Assembly (NCBI GenBank): GCA_011009095.1 | Contig: VTPC01000672.1 | Coordinates: 124,001-188,000 of the forward strand | From: Ignelater luminosus | Taxonomy: Eukaryota > Arthropoda > Insecta > Coleoptera > Elateridae | Length of the DNA stretch: 64,000 bases | Reading direction: 5' to 3' | Shown here: positions 11,558-24,400 of the stretch, in pieces | How positions within the stretch are numbered: position 1 is the first letter of the stretch | Layout: every line of letters starts with the position of its first letter | Notes under the pieces: generated by a model | What the model was told of the DNA's origin: nothing | Seen by the model: only the letters and a program-made list of their open reading frames with translations | The model's database searches: none | Position numbers and translations under genes: made by a program

Positions 11558-12130
11558 ATGTCCAATGGATTACCTCGATTGCATTATGATCGCTTATTAA
11601 ATGATTTAACTCTAATTGAATCCGAGTTGGCCATCCACAAGGGGAACCAATCCAGGCGGGATATCTTTCTACAGATCCAAATCCGCCTTTTTACTTGGCA
11701 AAATCTTAAGTTTGTGGTTTGCTTTTAGAGTACGGATGAATGAGCATCAGGAAGTGACAGTCTGGAATGCCACTGCTGATCGCGGAAATAATCGTGATGC
11801 GGTGCTAGACAGACATCTCTCCAGTTTCGCGAACAAGCTGAAGATATAAGTGAAGGTGATCGCAAAAAGGCGAAGACAAGTTCTCTGAAGATGGAACGAA
11901 ACAAAATGATCCGTATTTTGTCAAGGTTGAGTTTGATTTACAACAATCGGGACCAGTAAATACTTCAGTTGAACTAATTCCCAAGACATGTGATCCAGAG
12001 GACAGTGTCGTTTATAAAGTGTACATATAAAGAGTATCGGGACAAAATCTTTACGCTATGCTAGCCCAGGGAGTGAAAGTGCGTAGAAGTTTGCTGCTTA
12101 CTCACACTCCGAAAGAAAGTTGTTTATGAT
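11558..12130 (+). pseudogene. Unidentified decayed coding-like region
   Basis: Three adjoining plus-strand frames look more protein-like than the AT-rich surroundings. The first runs from ATG 11558 to a stop near 11732 (starts MSNGLPRLHYDRLLND). The second covers about 11700-11849 and contains HQEVTVWNATADRGNNRDAV. The third runs from about 11861 to 12127, contains DPYFVKVEFDLQQSGPVNTS, and has one TAA at 12028-12030. Local GC is higher than in flanking DNA and the three parts follow one another with frame changes, as expected for one old open frame broken by indels. I do not recognise the family. It could be transposon, virus-derived or host-gene debris. No splice-bounded arrangement is obvious. 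Confidence 0.35.
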
Positions 12131-15100
12131 TTTGTCTAAGCCTACAGAGATTCAGGCTTATAGAAAAACTCCACGTACCAGACCTCATAAATGCTATTGC
12201 AAAATTTTCTAGGTCGAAAGTAGCTACATCGTAGGCGTTATTGACAATGCTGTTTAGGAGTTTGTAACTTCTGGAGGTAAATAGCTAAGGAATATTCTGG
12301 TCAAAGTATCTTTGGTCAGGGATGGAGTTTTTGCCAGAAACTTCCGCTGTTTCTTCTATCCGAATTTGCTGAACTTTTACTTCTTCTCCTGTCAGTGCTT
12401 TTGAAAAACGCAAAAAACAGAAACTAACTTTTTGTTCAGACTTTAAGTTGAACAGTTTTCAAAACAACTGACCGTTAACAAAAAGTACACTTCCGTTAAA
12501 AACAGGACGTATGTCTATTTTACTTTGGACTGGTATATTGTACGTCCGAAGTCAAAGAGGGAAATTTAATAGACCTACTTAGAAATTTACAAAAACATAA
12601 TGTACATTTATAAAATAACTACATACTGTATACATGCGTGACAGTTACGTTTTCGTTTTTATAACTTATCTCAACATGCATATTTCTTTGAGTTATCTTT
12701 TTCAACTATCTTTCAACTACTTACATTATTTAGCTTGTTCCCCTATTCTGGGTATTTTCTGCTTGTTTTGTTAAATGCATATGTGTCTAAAGAAAACCTT
12801 GAATCTTAAAATGATGCCGAAAATGTTACATATCCTTTATTATTTAACCAATTTAGCAGCTAAACCGCCTTCTTTGTCGGGTCGCGTGATATAATGTCTT
12901 CATTTAGTAACAAACCACATTAATGGAGACATCTATTTATAAAGTTTGTGTTTTTAGCAGGTTTCGGTATTAAAACTTACGTATTGACCCTTGTAGTTAA
13001 TTATCCAATAACGTTATTTGCCGGTTGAAATTCCTTCAAAGGGGTCTCATTTAATCGAGTTGTTTTAGGACACGGCTTTATAGTCGAAGCTCTAAAGTTT
13101 GTAGAACATTATGCTGAGCTGTTAATATTGAAACCACTTAACAGAACATTTAACAAGATACATGTAACCGAGTCATTCAAAGCCGCGACGTCCACAGCCG
13201 CACGTGACAAGCGTCCAAATCACCCGCTACCGTTCGCTAATGGTCTCGTATAACGCTTTAACTGCCACTATAATGGTCTGATACCTCCCTTCAGTGGCTT
13301 CTTTATCCAATCAAACACTCTCTTCAACCAGGAACTTTGTATTTATAGGCTATCTTGTCTTTTAATCAACCTTGTAGGGTGTTTTATTGGAACATTTTTT
13401 GTTTTTAAATATTGGGTTCGCTTTCGCCTTTGACCGCTAACCCATCACCCTCAATTTTCTTCCTCATCCTTTACAATATAAATCTATGTCGAACGTACGA
13501 GTTTCCATATATCATTTTTTTAATAACACATTTCCGAATAAAAATGTAAAAAATGAATTTTTCTTCTTTCTTTCAGGTTTCTAATGTTGATTTTAGGTAT
13601 TTAAGCATTTATTATTTGTAGAAACTTATAATTTGAAAGCAACCTTTAATGATTAAAGTTGAATATCGAAAAAATAAATTAAGATTGCTGAAAAAGCCTT
13701 TTAAATATAAAACCAAGTGAATTCTTGTTATTTTCTTTTAATGATCATCCTTCAAAGTAAAAGGCAAAGCCTTCATGCTTTCCTGACTCTACGAAATGTG
13801 AAATAAATAATTAACAAGGTAGAATTGAGGGGATAATATTTAATGTTTAAAGTAAATTTTCCTTAAGTAAAAAACAACTTGTCTTCGTATACTTTTGAAC
13901 GATTCGCTGAAATATATAATGTTTCAACATAAATTGAACGTGAACGAACTTTCAACAACGTTTACTTTTAAGAAAGTCATCGTCTTTTCAAACGACTTTT
14001 CATTCTTAAGCTTCCATTGAAAGCACTATTTTGAAGTTATTCAGCCAGAAGCTAACAATTGTACTTGACATTTCTTATACATTTATCTCAGGATTGTGTA
14101 CTGGATTTTTATGGAATTGTCGTGTATCTACATTGTACTTAACATAAACAAAGAATTGTCGCATTTTATTTCTTCAAATAATCCGAGAAGACGACATGAA
14201 AGGTTTACATTGTTATCTACTACATTACAAGGTGACATTTTATTGTCTTGATATTTATTTATTTATTTTCTTCATAATGTCTTTGCCTTTGTCTTATTTG
14301 GTTTGTTTTGCACTTAATGTTGTAATGTAAATTCAGTTTCTAATTATCAAAATCAATTTTACTACTAGAATGTATTATTTCAGAATAAGGTTTAGTATTC
14401 CATATCATTATGGATAAAACATCAATAGCAACAATTCTCATTTTATATTTTCATTTTGCACCAGAATATTCTTTGTTTTTGCGAAATATAATATTTTCAT
14501 ATTTTTTCTTAACATTTCTGCTAAATTTTAGCAACAACACAGGCATTTTTAAAATTATTTACCTACATTTTTGTTACAGAGAAATCATTTTAACATGTTT
14601 GTCATATGCAGAGCCGGTTTCAGACGTTAAACTAGTGAAGCGACTTATCTCGAGGACACCGTCATAGGTGTGCAAAAATCAGCTCAAAGATTAAATTTCT
14701 TACTCCTCACGTATGAGATAAGAAAACACGAAAATTTATTTTGGCTCAAAGCGCACTAAGTTCTGAAGCCGTTCATTATTGACTATTTCACAACCAACCC
14801 GGTACTTATTTACTTGTTTTAGTTTTCACCCATTTTTGAATCTTTGAAATGTTAAGAAACGTAACGGTTTGTACAAATTGGTTTCCGTTACATTACTTAC
14901 CACAATTCTAAGCATAAAGCAGTAACAGAAAAATATTGAAGAGACACGAAAACAATGAGTAGCTATAAATTATGATTTCGGATGATGGCTTCTTTCTGTA
15001 GGATGTGGAAGGTAATTGGAAAAATTAAAAAAGATTTGTTTGTTTCATAGTTTTGGAGAATTGTATTGCATCTGATAAGTTCTCGAGATTATAAGTTAGG

Positions 15101-16014
15101 AAAATTGTAGCTTATTTAGTGTATCTCTGAATCTTTTCAGTATGTCATACATCAAATCGAAGAGAAAAAAACTTCCTTTAGCGAGACACGAAATCTACAA
15201 ACTTCATACAGCCTTTGTATGCAGAAGAATGTTATACAATCGAGTTTGAATCATAGTTAACTTGAATAATCAATACTTATTATCTGATATCTGCCAATAG
15301 GTTCTGACAAATTTTAGATACCTGTAAATACCTATAGGGGCAGATTTTTGTCCGAAAATGCGTCAGGTCTTGTATTACGCTGCTGGGAACTTTTTGCACA
15401 AAAAAGTTGATATACACGGAGAAAAATATTTAATACCTAAGTACGTAGATACAGATAAAAAATGATTAAATGTAGATATGCAGTTTCGAGCATGCGCATA
15501 ATGGTATTGTTTCCAAATTATAGTTTCAAGATTATTACGTATGAGTCATCGCGTCATTTACGATAGTAGTGATTTTGAAAATCTTACTTTTTCTCAATGT
15601 ATGTTGGTAAGGAGTTAAAGGGCATACAGTAGAAGGTACGGTATCTTATATGGAAGACTAACCCTTAAAATGTTATCAACTCGATCTTATGTTTAAAAGT
15701 CAATTTCCACGTTACACATCTTTTGAGAAGGCATTAACAGCATTACAGATTCTTATAAAATGAATAATATCGTAGAGTCTGTCAAAATTCCCGACATTAA
15801 AAGAAGTTAAATTTCAAGAAGAATGTAAGCCGCTATGAACTTTCGAATCATAAACTGCTCAAAGATTTGTACGTATGTAATGATTGTACTATAGCTCTTT
15901 TATAAAATTAATGTATCGTGAGTTTTTTAGAGACAAAGCATTGCTGTTTTAGTTTGCATGGTTATCAAAGTGTTCAAGTATTTCAGTGGTTATGATTATT
16001 GCGTATTGAGACTA
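12131..16014. other. Non-coding stretch; possible conserved element near 13.0-13.4 kb
   Basis: No gene recognised. The part 13020-13400 is richer in GC and in mixed-composition sequence than its neighbours and lacks open frames, which is how conserved regulatory DNA can look, but this cannot be tested without another genome. The 85-codon open stretch at 14410 is very AT-rich and looks like chance. Confidence 0.3.
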
Positions 16015-17188
16015 TAACGTGTTTAAGAATTTCATTTAAAATAGAACATTACAAAAACAGAAAACATAAACCTGACAATCAATGTATTTATTGATGTTAC
16101 ACATTTACAATAAATTCTCAAAAACCTCTCCTGATTACTGCTAGACAATATCCTAGCTTACGATAAAAATTATTTAAACTATTTTGTAACTGTAATGACG
16201 TTATTTGATCAGATATTGTTCTTACGCCGTGTTTTAATTGCTCCATATTCAAAACAGTACCGTCGAATACCTTTGACCTAAAAATCCCCAGTAAAAGAAA
16301 TGATTCGGGACAATCAGGGGACCTTATTGGCCGTTCCACTGCATCTCCACGCCCAATCCAATGTCTTGGAAATGCTTGATGTAAATATTGCGCGCTGGAA
16401 CTCCGTCATGTTCATATCATATTTCTCCTTCAATGTCTAATTGATTTAACACTCTTGAAGTAACTTTAAATACGTTTCAGCTGTGAAGTTTCTATCGACA
16501 AAGAATAGTCCAATATCATGTTCCTCTATCAATCCAACCCAAACATTAATCTTTTTGGATCATTGTGTTCTAGTAGCATGGTATAAGTGCAAATTTTACC
16601 TGTTCCAGTATCTGCAGTTCTGTGAATTCATTTCTCCGTTCAAATAAAAAATTGCTTCATCGAAGAATAAAATTCTCTGCAACAATCTTTGAGCAGCATT
16701 GATCTTCTCCATAATCGTTTCGCAAAAGCTTGCTCGTCTTTCACTATGATTTAGTTCTAAGTTGTGATGGTTTTGATAGTGGTAAGATTTAAAGCACTCT
16801 TTTTTTTAGAAATCTATACGCTGTAGCCTTGCTTACTCCTGCAGACACTGCAATTTCCCTGGTAGAAATTGTTTTACCATTTTTTACCAGCGTATTAGCT
16901 TAATCCTCTTCTTTTCTGGTGATGTAAATTAACACAGCTGTTGTTGTTGAATTCTTTGATAATTCTTAATACAGTAGAAGGATTTGGTTTGGGTTGGCCG
17001 CGAAAAGATACAGCGAAACTTGCTGCAAGCTAAAATTATTATCTTTGTACCACGATATTAACCGAATTTTTTCCTCGAGAGAGAACCTTTTTCCAAATGT
17101 CTAAAATAATTAGTACTTAATAATTTTTTTCTGACACTCATCACCTTTATCTCTGTTCTATTTTAAATGAAACGCTTTTGTACATTAT
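16015..17188 (-). mobile_element. Dead Tc1/mariner-type element with inverted ends
   Basis: A perfect 17-base inverted repeat (TTCATTTAAAATAGAAC at 16031-16047, inverted at 17155-17171) lies just inside both ends, and the 16-21 bases outside it also match partly. The span of about 1.17 kb is usual for the superfamily. The interior carries a degraded transposase on the minus strand. Confidence 0.7.
16108..17142 (-). pseudogene. Degraded Tc1/mariner-type transposase
   Basis: Read on the minus strand, pieces in order are: a possible start at MSVRKKLLSTNYFRH; a helix-turn-helix region with REIAVSAGVSKATAYRFLKK; FFDEAIFYLNGEMNSQNCRYW, the block around the first catalytic Asp of the insect DDE_3-type family; WVGLIEEHDIGLFFVDRNF; QHDGV/PARN-like text around the second Asp; and at 16118-16339 MERPIRSPDCPESFLLLGIF, the block that normally holds the third acidic residue, followed by a normal-looking C-terminus. 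In the last block the usual SPDLTPLDFF-like text is altered and the acidic residue after it is gone. Many stops and frameshifts separate the pieces. Confidence 0.7.
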
Positions 17189-20100
17189 TTATAGTGTTAT
17201 TTAGCTCATTTTGTTAGTACGTCAGTGTATTTTGTTGTACCCTTACATACGTCGTAACTGTGACAATACCAGACTGTAATTCACGGTGTCATCCACATTA
17301 TCTGAAAATTGCCTATAATCGATATTATTTATAATGTTAATATTTCCATAATCATCAAAATGAAAAAAATCTGAATAAGTCCAGTTAGTGGTCCACAACG
17401 CAGAAATGTTAAACGCTTCTCCTAGTATTGTTTCACGAGCAGTTAGGATGTACAAACAAACTGATAGCTTTAGCAGACGTCCAGGAAGCGGTACTGTGCA
17501 CATAACAAACCCAATAGAAGACAGATTTCTTATTATAGAGGCACGAAGAAATTGATTTGTTACAGCTCACTAGGTATTAATTGAGTTATAGGGGCAACGG
17601 GTTCGTTAATCTTAGATCAAACGTTCAGGAACTCACTAAGGGAAGTGAATCTGCAATCATACAAGTCAGGCATAAGGCTATCACTCAGTAGAACTCAGCA
17701 AAATACCAAACTGGTATGAATCCGCGATCTTATGAACGAAAATACAGATTGGGGGAAAGGAATGTTTTTCAATGGGTCTTGTTTTTGTTTAACTAGTGAT
17801 AACAGGGGGGTTAGAGTACGAAGAGACCATGGTTAGAAATATACCACCCATTGTATTCAACATGTAACACCATTAGGTGATGGTGGGGTTGTGGTCTGAG
17901 CGGGAATTATGAACATATTCCGCGCAGATCATTGTTTTTTAGAGGTTTAGTGAATGGTCATAATTATAGTGACTAGATTATTCGCCAATAGGTATCTCAT
18001 TCCCATGATTTTGTGTTTCTAACTATAAACTATTCTTTGCTATAGGTTAAAATTTAATACTTGAATTACACTTATTTGTTAATAAAACAATAAACAAACT
18101 GCACGTGCTTTATCGATTTCAGTATTCCCTATTCATTTTTGAGCAATTTATTTTGTATCTTAAGGACCAAAAAGAAGCTATTTCAAGAACAACGACAAGT
18201 TTGATAGTTACAGAAAGGAAACTGGGGAAATATGAAGATAAGCTGAGAGTGTGCACATCGTGTGTATAAACATTTCGATTACATACATCATGTTGTTAAG
18301 TAGATATTACACAAAAAGGAAACGAACACACAACCGTCGCGTCTTAAGCAAAAATCCTGATGCTACGGTGTCAGATTGGGAGATATTGTAAAATGAAAAG
18401 GTAATCATAAGTATTGGCAATTCTAGTATTAAATCAACTTTACTAAAGACTTCGGTGCCTTCCAAAACCTATAGAAGACTGATCTGACAGCAAAATATTG
18501 CATCCCGAATACTACTACATTTTTGAGCTTACCTTCAAGGAGTATAATGTCGAACACCATCTATAAACTCGATTTTGATTTCTTAATTGAAATAATTAGT
18601 CCTTAACAGATAAAACTAAAAACTATAAGATTTGTTGTCTTCCAAGCCTGCTTCATGCATTTGTTTGTAAATATATGAATCCATAGATCAGAACAGCAGT
18701 TTCTTCCGGATTTTCTTTTGGCATCAGATTAACAATATATTCATTTATTGCATATTATTTTCTTTTTGCTATAAGATGGTTATGCTTTTACTGCAATATC
18801 TTCTTATCGCATTAGGTAGTTTGAGTTAGAACTTTTTTGGAATTTCTAATAGAAATTTCCTAATAATCTGTAAAGCACAGTACGATTAAAAGTAGTAACC
18901 AGTTTCAAGGTAATTAGATACTGTTCAGAGGAATTCACGAGGCAGTCCAAAGACGCAAAGACTATTTAGATAACGTAAATGCTTGCTTTAAAGCACGGGG
19001 TACCGTGTGTTTTCAAATAACGTTCTATTTATTTGTAATCACGAACATCTTATTACAGACAGGAATTGCTAATTTAATAGCGATGTGCCGACGTACCGTC
19101 TCACTCACTATAAAGTATAAATTTCACGGCTCTGTTTGCAATATCTACTCGCTTTGTTGAACGCTTGCTATAAATACACTATTAATTCTTTATTGTTTCA
19201 TCGTGAAAACCGTAAAAGCACTAACATAAAATCATTGTTCTCCTCTTTAACGGCGGAAACAGAATAGACACTCACATATGTAATCGTTCGTAAAAACAAC
19301 CTCCTCTTATTTATGGTAAAACAAATTCTTTATTTTTTCCCGATATTTACGTTCTGAACAAAAAGATCGTTAAAATCGTGCGATTCTTTTATTTCAGTTA
19401 TACGTAGAATATCGAAAATGCGATTGACGTTTCAGCGGGATACACAAAACATTTTTCATTTTATTTGCTTGAATTTATGATTTTATAAAAATCCCTGACA
19501 TACTGTATTGTTGTAGCTGTGAACATAATGCAGATGAATTCAATTTAATTCTAATAAAACTCTCACAATCACTTATACGTGTATATGCGTCGACGCTAAA
19601 AGGAATATATAATCAAAAAATGCAATTTTCTCCTCGAAAATGATAGTAGGGAAGATAAATTACGTTTTCCGTCGAGCCCGTGCGCTCTTGGCCTGTTTCT
19701 AAAAGCCAACATTGTGTACAAACAAATACATATATCAGCGTTTAGTTAACAGTACCCTATTTTGAAAATTAAAACCTGTACAACATATAAAAGTAATAGG
19801 TTTTGGATTAAATATGTGCATTAAAACGTCGTCATAACTCATACTTTCTTCGCTTATATTTTAGCGAGAGTATGAGAAATGTGTTACTAGTTCGATTCTA
19901 CTTTTTTTCAAAACTAGAAATCGCCTTCTATTATATTCTTCACCGGATTCGAAAAGCATTTACCAAAATCCTTTTTTCACGATCTACTTTTAGTTCGCAG
20001 TTGGCATCATTCATAGTATTGTATTTCTTCAATGGCTTATCAATAAATTTGACGTAGGTTTTTCTAGAACTTTTTTCTGCCTTTGAATTATAAGACATAT

Positions 20101-20690
20101 TTCCATTAGAATAATAAGCCAATTTATCCGATTCTCTCGTTCGTTTATACAATAATTCTATCTAGAATTTATGAGTTGATCTTTTTGTAATGTACCTACA
20201 GGTTAAGAACTTTCCCTTTTCGCTTTAGTAAATAAAGCGGTAGCTGATTAAGAATGCACCCGAGTCACGTTTATATGTTTCTCATTTATTTTTCATCGAG
20301 CAAAGCTGGTCAAAGCGGTTTATTTCTTATTAATTCGTCGCCTTTTTCGAAATAGAAAACTTGAGTAATAAATTGACTTGACAGAAATTGACAGGCTCGT
20401 ATGTAGTATAAGAAAACGCACTTAGTCTAAAGCAAAAAGATGCCCGTAGATAATGCCTTTGGGATCTTCTATTTTGAAGTTACCGTCGTTTTGAAGTGAA
20501 AGCATCATCGTAGATGCTTCCGTTTTTGGCACTAAAATCTTCAGGTGGATATTCCTTCATAATCTATAAAAGCAGGCGACGTCAAATATTATAAATGACA
20601 GATTATATTTCCTCTACATAAATCCACGTTCATGGAGGTTTTTATTTTATTATTTTTTCATATCTATTACAACATAGATATATATAACCA
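17189..20690. other. AT-rich DNA with one small hairpin
   Basis: No gene recognised. At about 17898-17932 TCTGAGCGGGAAT faces ATTCCGCGCAGA and could form a GC-rich hairpin with one mismatch and one bulge. It may mark the end of an unrecognised element. The rest shows nothing beyond short chance frames. Confidence 0.3.
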
Positions 20691-21422
20691 GTAAGTCAGT
20701 GTCGCAGGGTATATGAACCCCCTAACTTTAAAAACCGCCCTACCCCTTGAAAGTCCATGCAAGTAATTAGAAAGGTAAACGCTTTCGGCGCAACTTTCCC
20801 AAGGTCCTTAGATAATACTATGCTATGAAAGATAATTCATCCTATAGTACTTTTTTTTTCTATAATATCTGTCAAAGTACTTGAAAGTTGACAAAACGTG
20901 CAGTTGTTTGGTTATTCTTATTATTGTTTTTATTTTTAAATGGGCCATTCAAGAAATTAAACTTTAAGTTACAGCGCAGTTATGGAAAGGACTAGAAAGA
21001 AACGACTGACGCCACTGAATTCTATGTTAGAACGTGCTTCAACAATGCTAAAATGATTTTGTTGTAGCTTCGAAAATACAGGAGTTACAGCAAATTGAAG
21101 GAATCGGTTCATTTAGAAAATTCAACTTTGAGTTACAGCGCAGTTATGGAAAGGGCTAGAAAACAACGGCTGGCGGCATTGAATTCTACGTTAGAATGCT
21201 AAAATGATTTTGTTCTAGCTTCGAAAATAAAAGAGTTAATGAAGAAATCGGCCATTTCTCACTTTTTCTCTCTAGGGAAAAAACAAAATACAACAGCTTA
21301 TTTCTGGCAACGGTAACTGAATAAGCATGAAATAAAAAGTACCTAAACCGTTTTTATTTATCTGCGCTAATAAAAAAGTTAACCATTTAATCCCATCGAA
21401 ATTGGACCACACTGTACAGCGT
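20690..21422. mobile_element. Probable fragment of a TACAGTGTGG-ended element
   Basis: The right end, inverted, reads CTGTACAGTGTGGTCCAATT followed by TCGATGGG, which closely matches the start of the 7311 foldback (CAGTGTGCCCCAATTTCGATG). The duplication at 20946-21262 is inside it. A convincing left terminus was not found, so the left boundary is a guess. Confidence 0.4.
20946..21262 (+). repeat. Two-copy tandem duplication, about 150-164 bp per unit
   Basis: Unit 1 begins near 20946 and unit 2 near 21108. Shared blocks include GTTACAGCGCAGTTATGGAA (20968 and 21132), TGAATTCTA-GTTAGAA and GCTTCGAAAATA (21067 and 21218). The second copy lacks about 13 bases present in the first, so the spacing falls from 164 to 151 bp along the unit. 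Confidence 0.75.
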
Positions 21423-24400
21423 GTGTTTTCAAAAATTTCCAAAGTCACTGATTAATGTTTTACTCTCAAATCTCTGTTGTGCTTAAAAAGCGTAATTCAC
21501 CTTTTCATACCAGCATCTAACATAAGTCAGACAATAAAACCGATAAAGAAGTACTATAATCCTACAGTGGACAGCTTAATTGAAATATCCTTTAGCGATG
21601 TCATTATAAGTCGAACAAACCACTAGGCTCATCTAACACACAAAGATTTTGGTGGAATCTCTGTAAAAAGCAACCCATAATTGGTAATTTTTTTAATTAT
21701 TTTAATAATTTCGTCATGTGTCAACGCAGTTTATCACTTAACAACTGCCCTACTAACTCGTTTTAACTCCTACAACAACTGCGAATTCAACAAACCATAC
21801 ACACTGGTTTACTTTAACAAAGAATTACTCCGCAGCGAGTTGAGACTAGCAGCTAACGTGTTTTTCTACTATATGCTAACTAATTGCTACGCGTGCAAGC
21901 TCCACATCGGTCAGTCTCTTCTGGCGTCATGAAACGATCGACCAACAAGCCCGAACACCATCCAAGGTTGGCCTTTTTACGTAAATTACGGCCATTACAA
22001 AAACAATAAAATTTCTACTAAATCTTTTCTCTTATACAGGAGACAATATTGTTTTGGCAAAAATAATTCTTGGAATACTATTCGATTTGGCATATTGAAC
22101 AATACCTAAAATTAAACTTTTAAAAACGAATTTCTAATGCACTCTGGATGCCAAGGGTGAAATTTGAATTGTTTATGAATTTGGAAATATGTGCTAAACA
22201 TATTGAAAGAGACTTGCTTGGTCTAGGATATGTAACGAAACAAATTAGGTAAGGAAACCGAGTAGGGTGGATTAAGATGTTACCCTAAAGATAAATTCGT
22301 GCAGCGGCATTGTTTGACAATAAAAGTAGAAGTGCATAAGGTCTTTGCATTTTTTTATCATGAGGAAAGATTTATGTGAAAACTGCTTCGAGAGGAATCG
22401 TAAAATTTGCAAAAGCGATATTACAGGCAACGAGAAATCAGTCCAATTAACAAACAATAATATTACAGGGTTATATTAAATTTATTGTTAATGTTTAAAC
22501 AAGTTTAAACGTATGGTAGTAGGTAGTAGTCTCTTTTTCTTTGCTTGAACTGCTCATGCTTATCTCATACAAATCTTTCAGTTGAACATTGATATTGTTT
22601 TCTTACGAATTCATCTTGGTTATAGAAACAATTTAATACAATTTGGAAAAATAAGTTAATCGTTATCGTTTATTTACATATAGAGTGATGCAAGGAAAAT
22701 TCAAAGTATCTCAGAAACGTACTCTAGTTAACTTAAATTGAAATTTGCGTAACCTGTAGTACGCAAGATAATGTAAAAGACAAAGGAATTACAAAAAGCA
22801 CTTAAATAATAATCACACAGTAATAACACAATGAACACGAAAATTGCTCACCAAGGTTACTCAACTGTATTCGATTCCTGGACTCAAATAATGATGAACT
22901 GCCAAGGCATTTTTTATTGTTGGCAGAAGATTTTGTTTTATATTGATTTGAAGTCAGTTTGAATAGTTATTTGTGATTTTTTATACTTTGGGTCAGGTTT
23001 TTGATTAAGTTCGACTGTATACTAATCAAATACATTTTCGCAGCTCAAATTAGTTTTGAAGAAACACTTTAGAATAATTTTTGATGCTAGTTGCAATCAA
23101 TTTCTAACCAAATGTCATGAAAATTGGGTCTTTTCTTGTCAAGGTTAAATGAAAAGCTTGCTGTGGCCATGTGCGCAACATTGGCCGTCCGGGAGTAGCG
23201 GCACTTATTTAGGAAACATGCCTACCTATCTATCAGATTTTGGTTCATAGGCATCCGTAGTAGTAGTAGTAGAGGGCGCGATTGAATTTCTAAAAGGTAT
23301 TGAAATGCAAGCAAGGGGTTTAGTACTATTTAGAAACAGGTCTACGCACCCAGTACAACGAGTTCTTTATCTTTCAAGATGTCGCCGCTAAAGGTCACAA
23401 CAAAATGGGTAAAATCACTGCCACACAGTGTATCAGGCCGAAAGGATGAAGTTTGGCAGTCTGCGCTTTGGGCCGATTTTGGTATAGTAGATTTTAGTTT
23501 TAATGTTGGTACTGCATTATATTAGAAAGCACATTGTTATGTTGTAGTAGTAATGATATTAATCATTTCTGTCATTTCATTAAAATGTCTTTTGAATTTT
23601 CAAACCAAAAACTTAACTAACAGGGTTCAATTGTCTACTAATCTAAATAATGTATTATAGGGTGTCGTAGCACTATACGAGAAACAAGCGAAATCAACGG
23701 TGTTGTCAAATTAAACATCCCGGCCTTGTACATTAAAGAACGTTAAGGCGGAATCCAATTTAATTATTTTTTCTTGATGACGGTAAGTGATAAGCAAGTC
23801 GGGTTTACGGATTTGTAAAAAGAAGACCGGTCATGCGTTTATCCATGCAAGACAGAAAATACCAAACGTTCATCGATCAGGAAAAAGTCTCTAGAAGAGA
23901 TTGGTGGGAGTGCAGTGCAGTCTTTGTTTGTTTTTTCACCTCCTTTCCTGTATTAAGGAGAGGAGTCTTTTTTTGGTATATTTCCGGGAAAAAATGTCCC
24001 ATACGAATGGAATAGTTTTTGCATTGGCACTTAACTACTATATGGGGTGGGTTTGGACCACCTTCGATTGTTTTTTCGTTTGGATATTTCGGAAAATCGA
24101 ATTTTGACCACCGTTAACCATCGTAGTTGACGTAACTGCACTCTTTTGCAAATTATTTTTTTTTGTTTGGATATATTAAAGTTTTAGCTATAAAAAGCTC
24201 TGCTGAGTGCACCCCGACAACGGCCCACTTGATTTAAAATTTCTGAGAAATCAGAGAAACTTGACTGTTTTAAAACAGTTAAAGCTAGCGTGATAGAATG
24301 GTGCCTAGAAGTGGGTTTTGTCGCTCTGAACAAGAATCCAAAGAATCCAAAATCAATTGGCAAGTGTTTCGTATCCATTGCTCATCATCGATTCTATGAT

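Noticed and set aside
14410-14667. 85-codon frame rich in Phe, Leu and Ile
   Set aside because: Composition is that of T-rich DNA; hydrophobic text of this kind arises by chance throughout the window.
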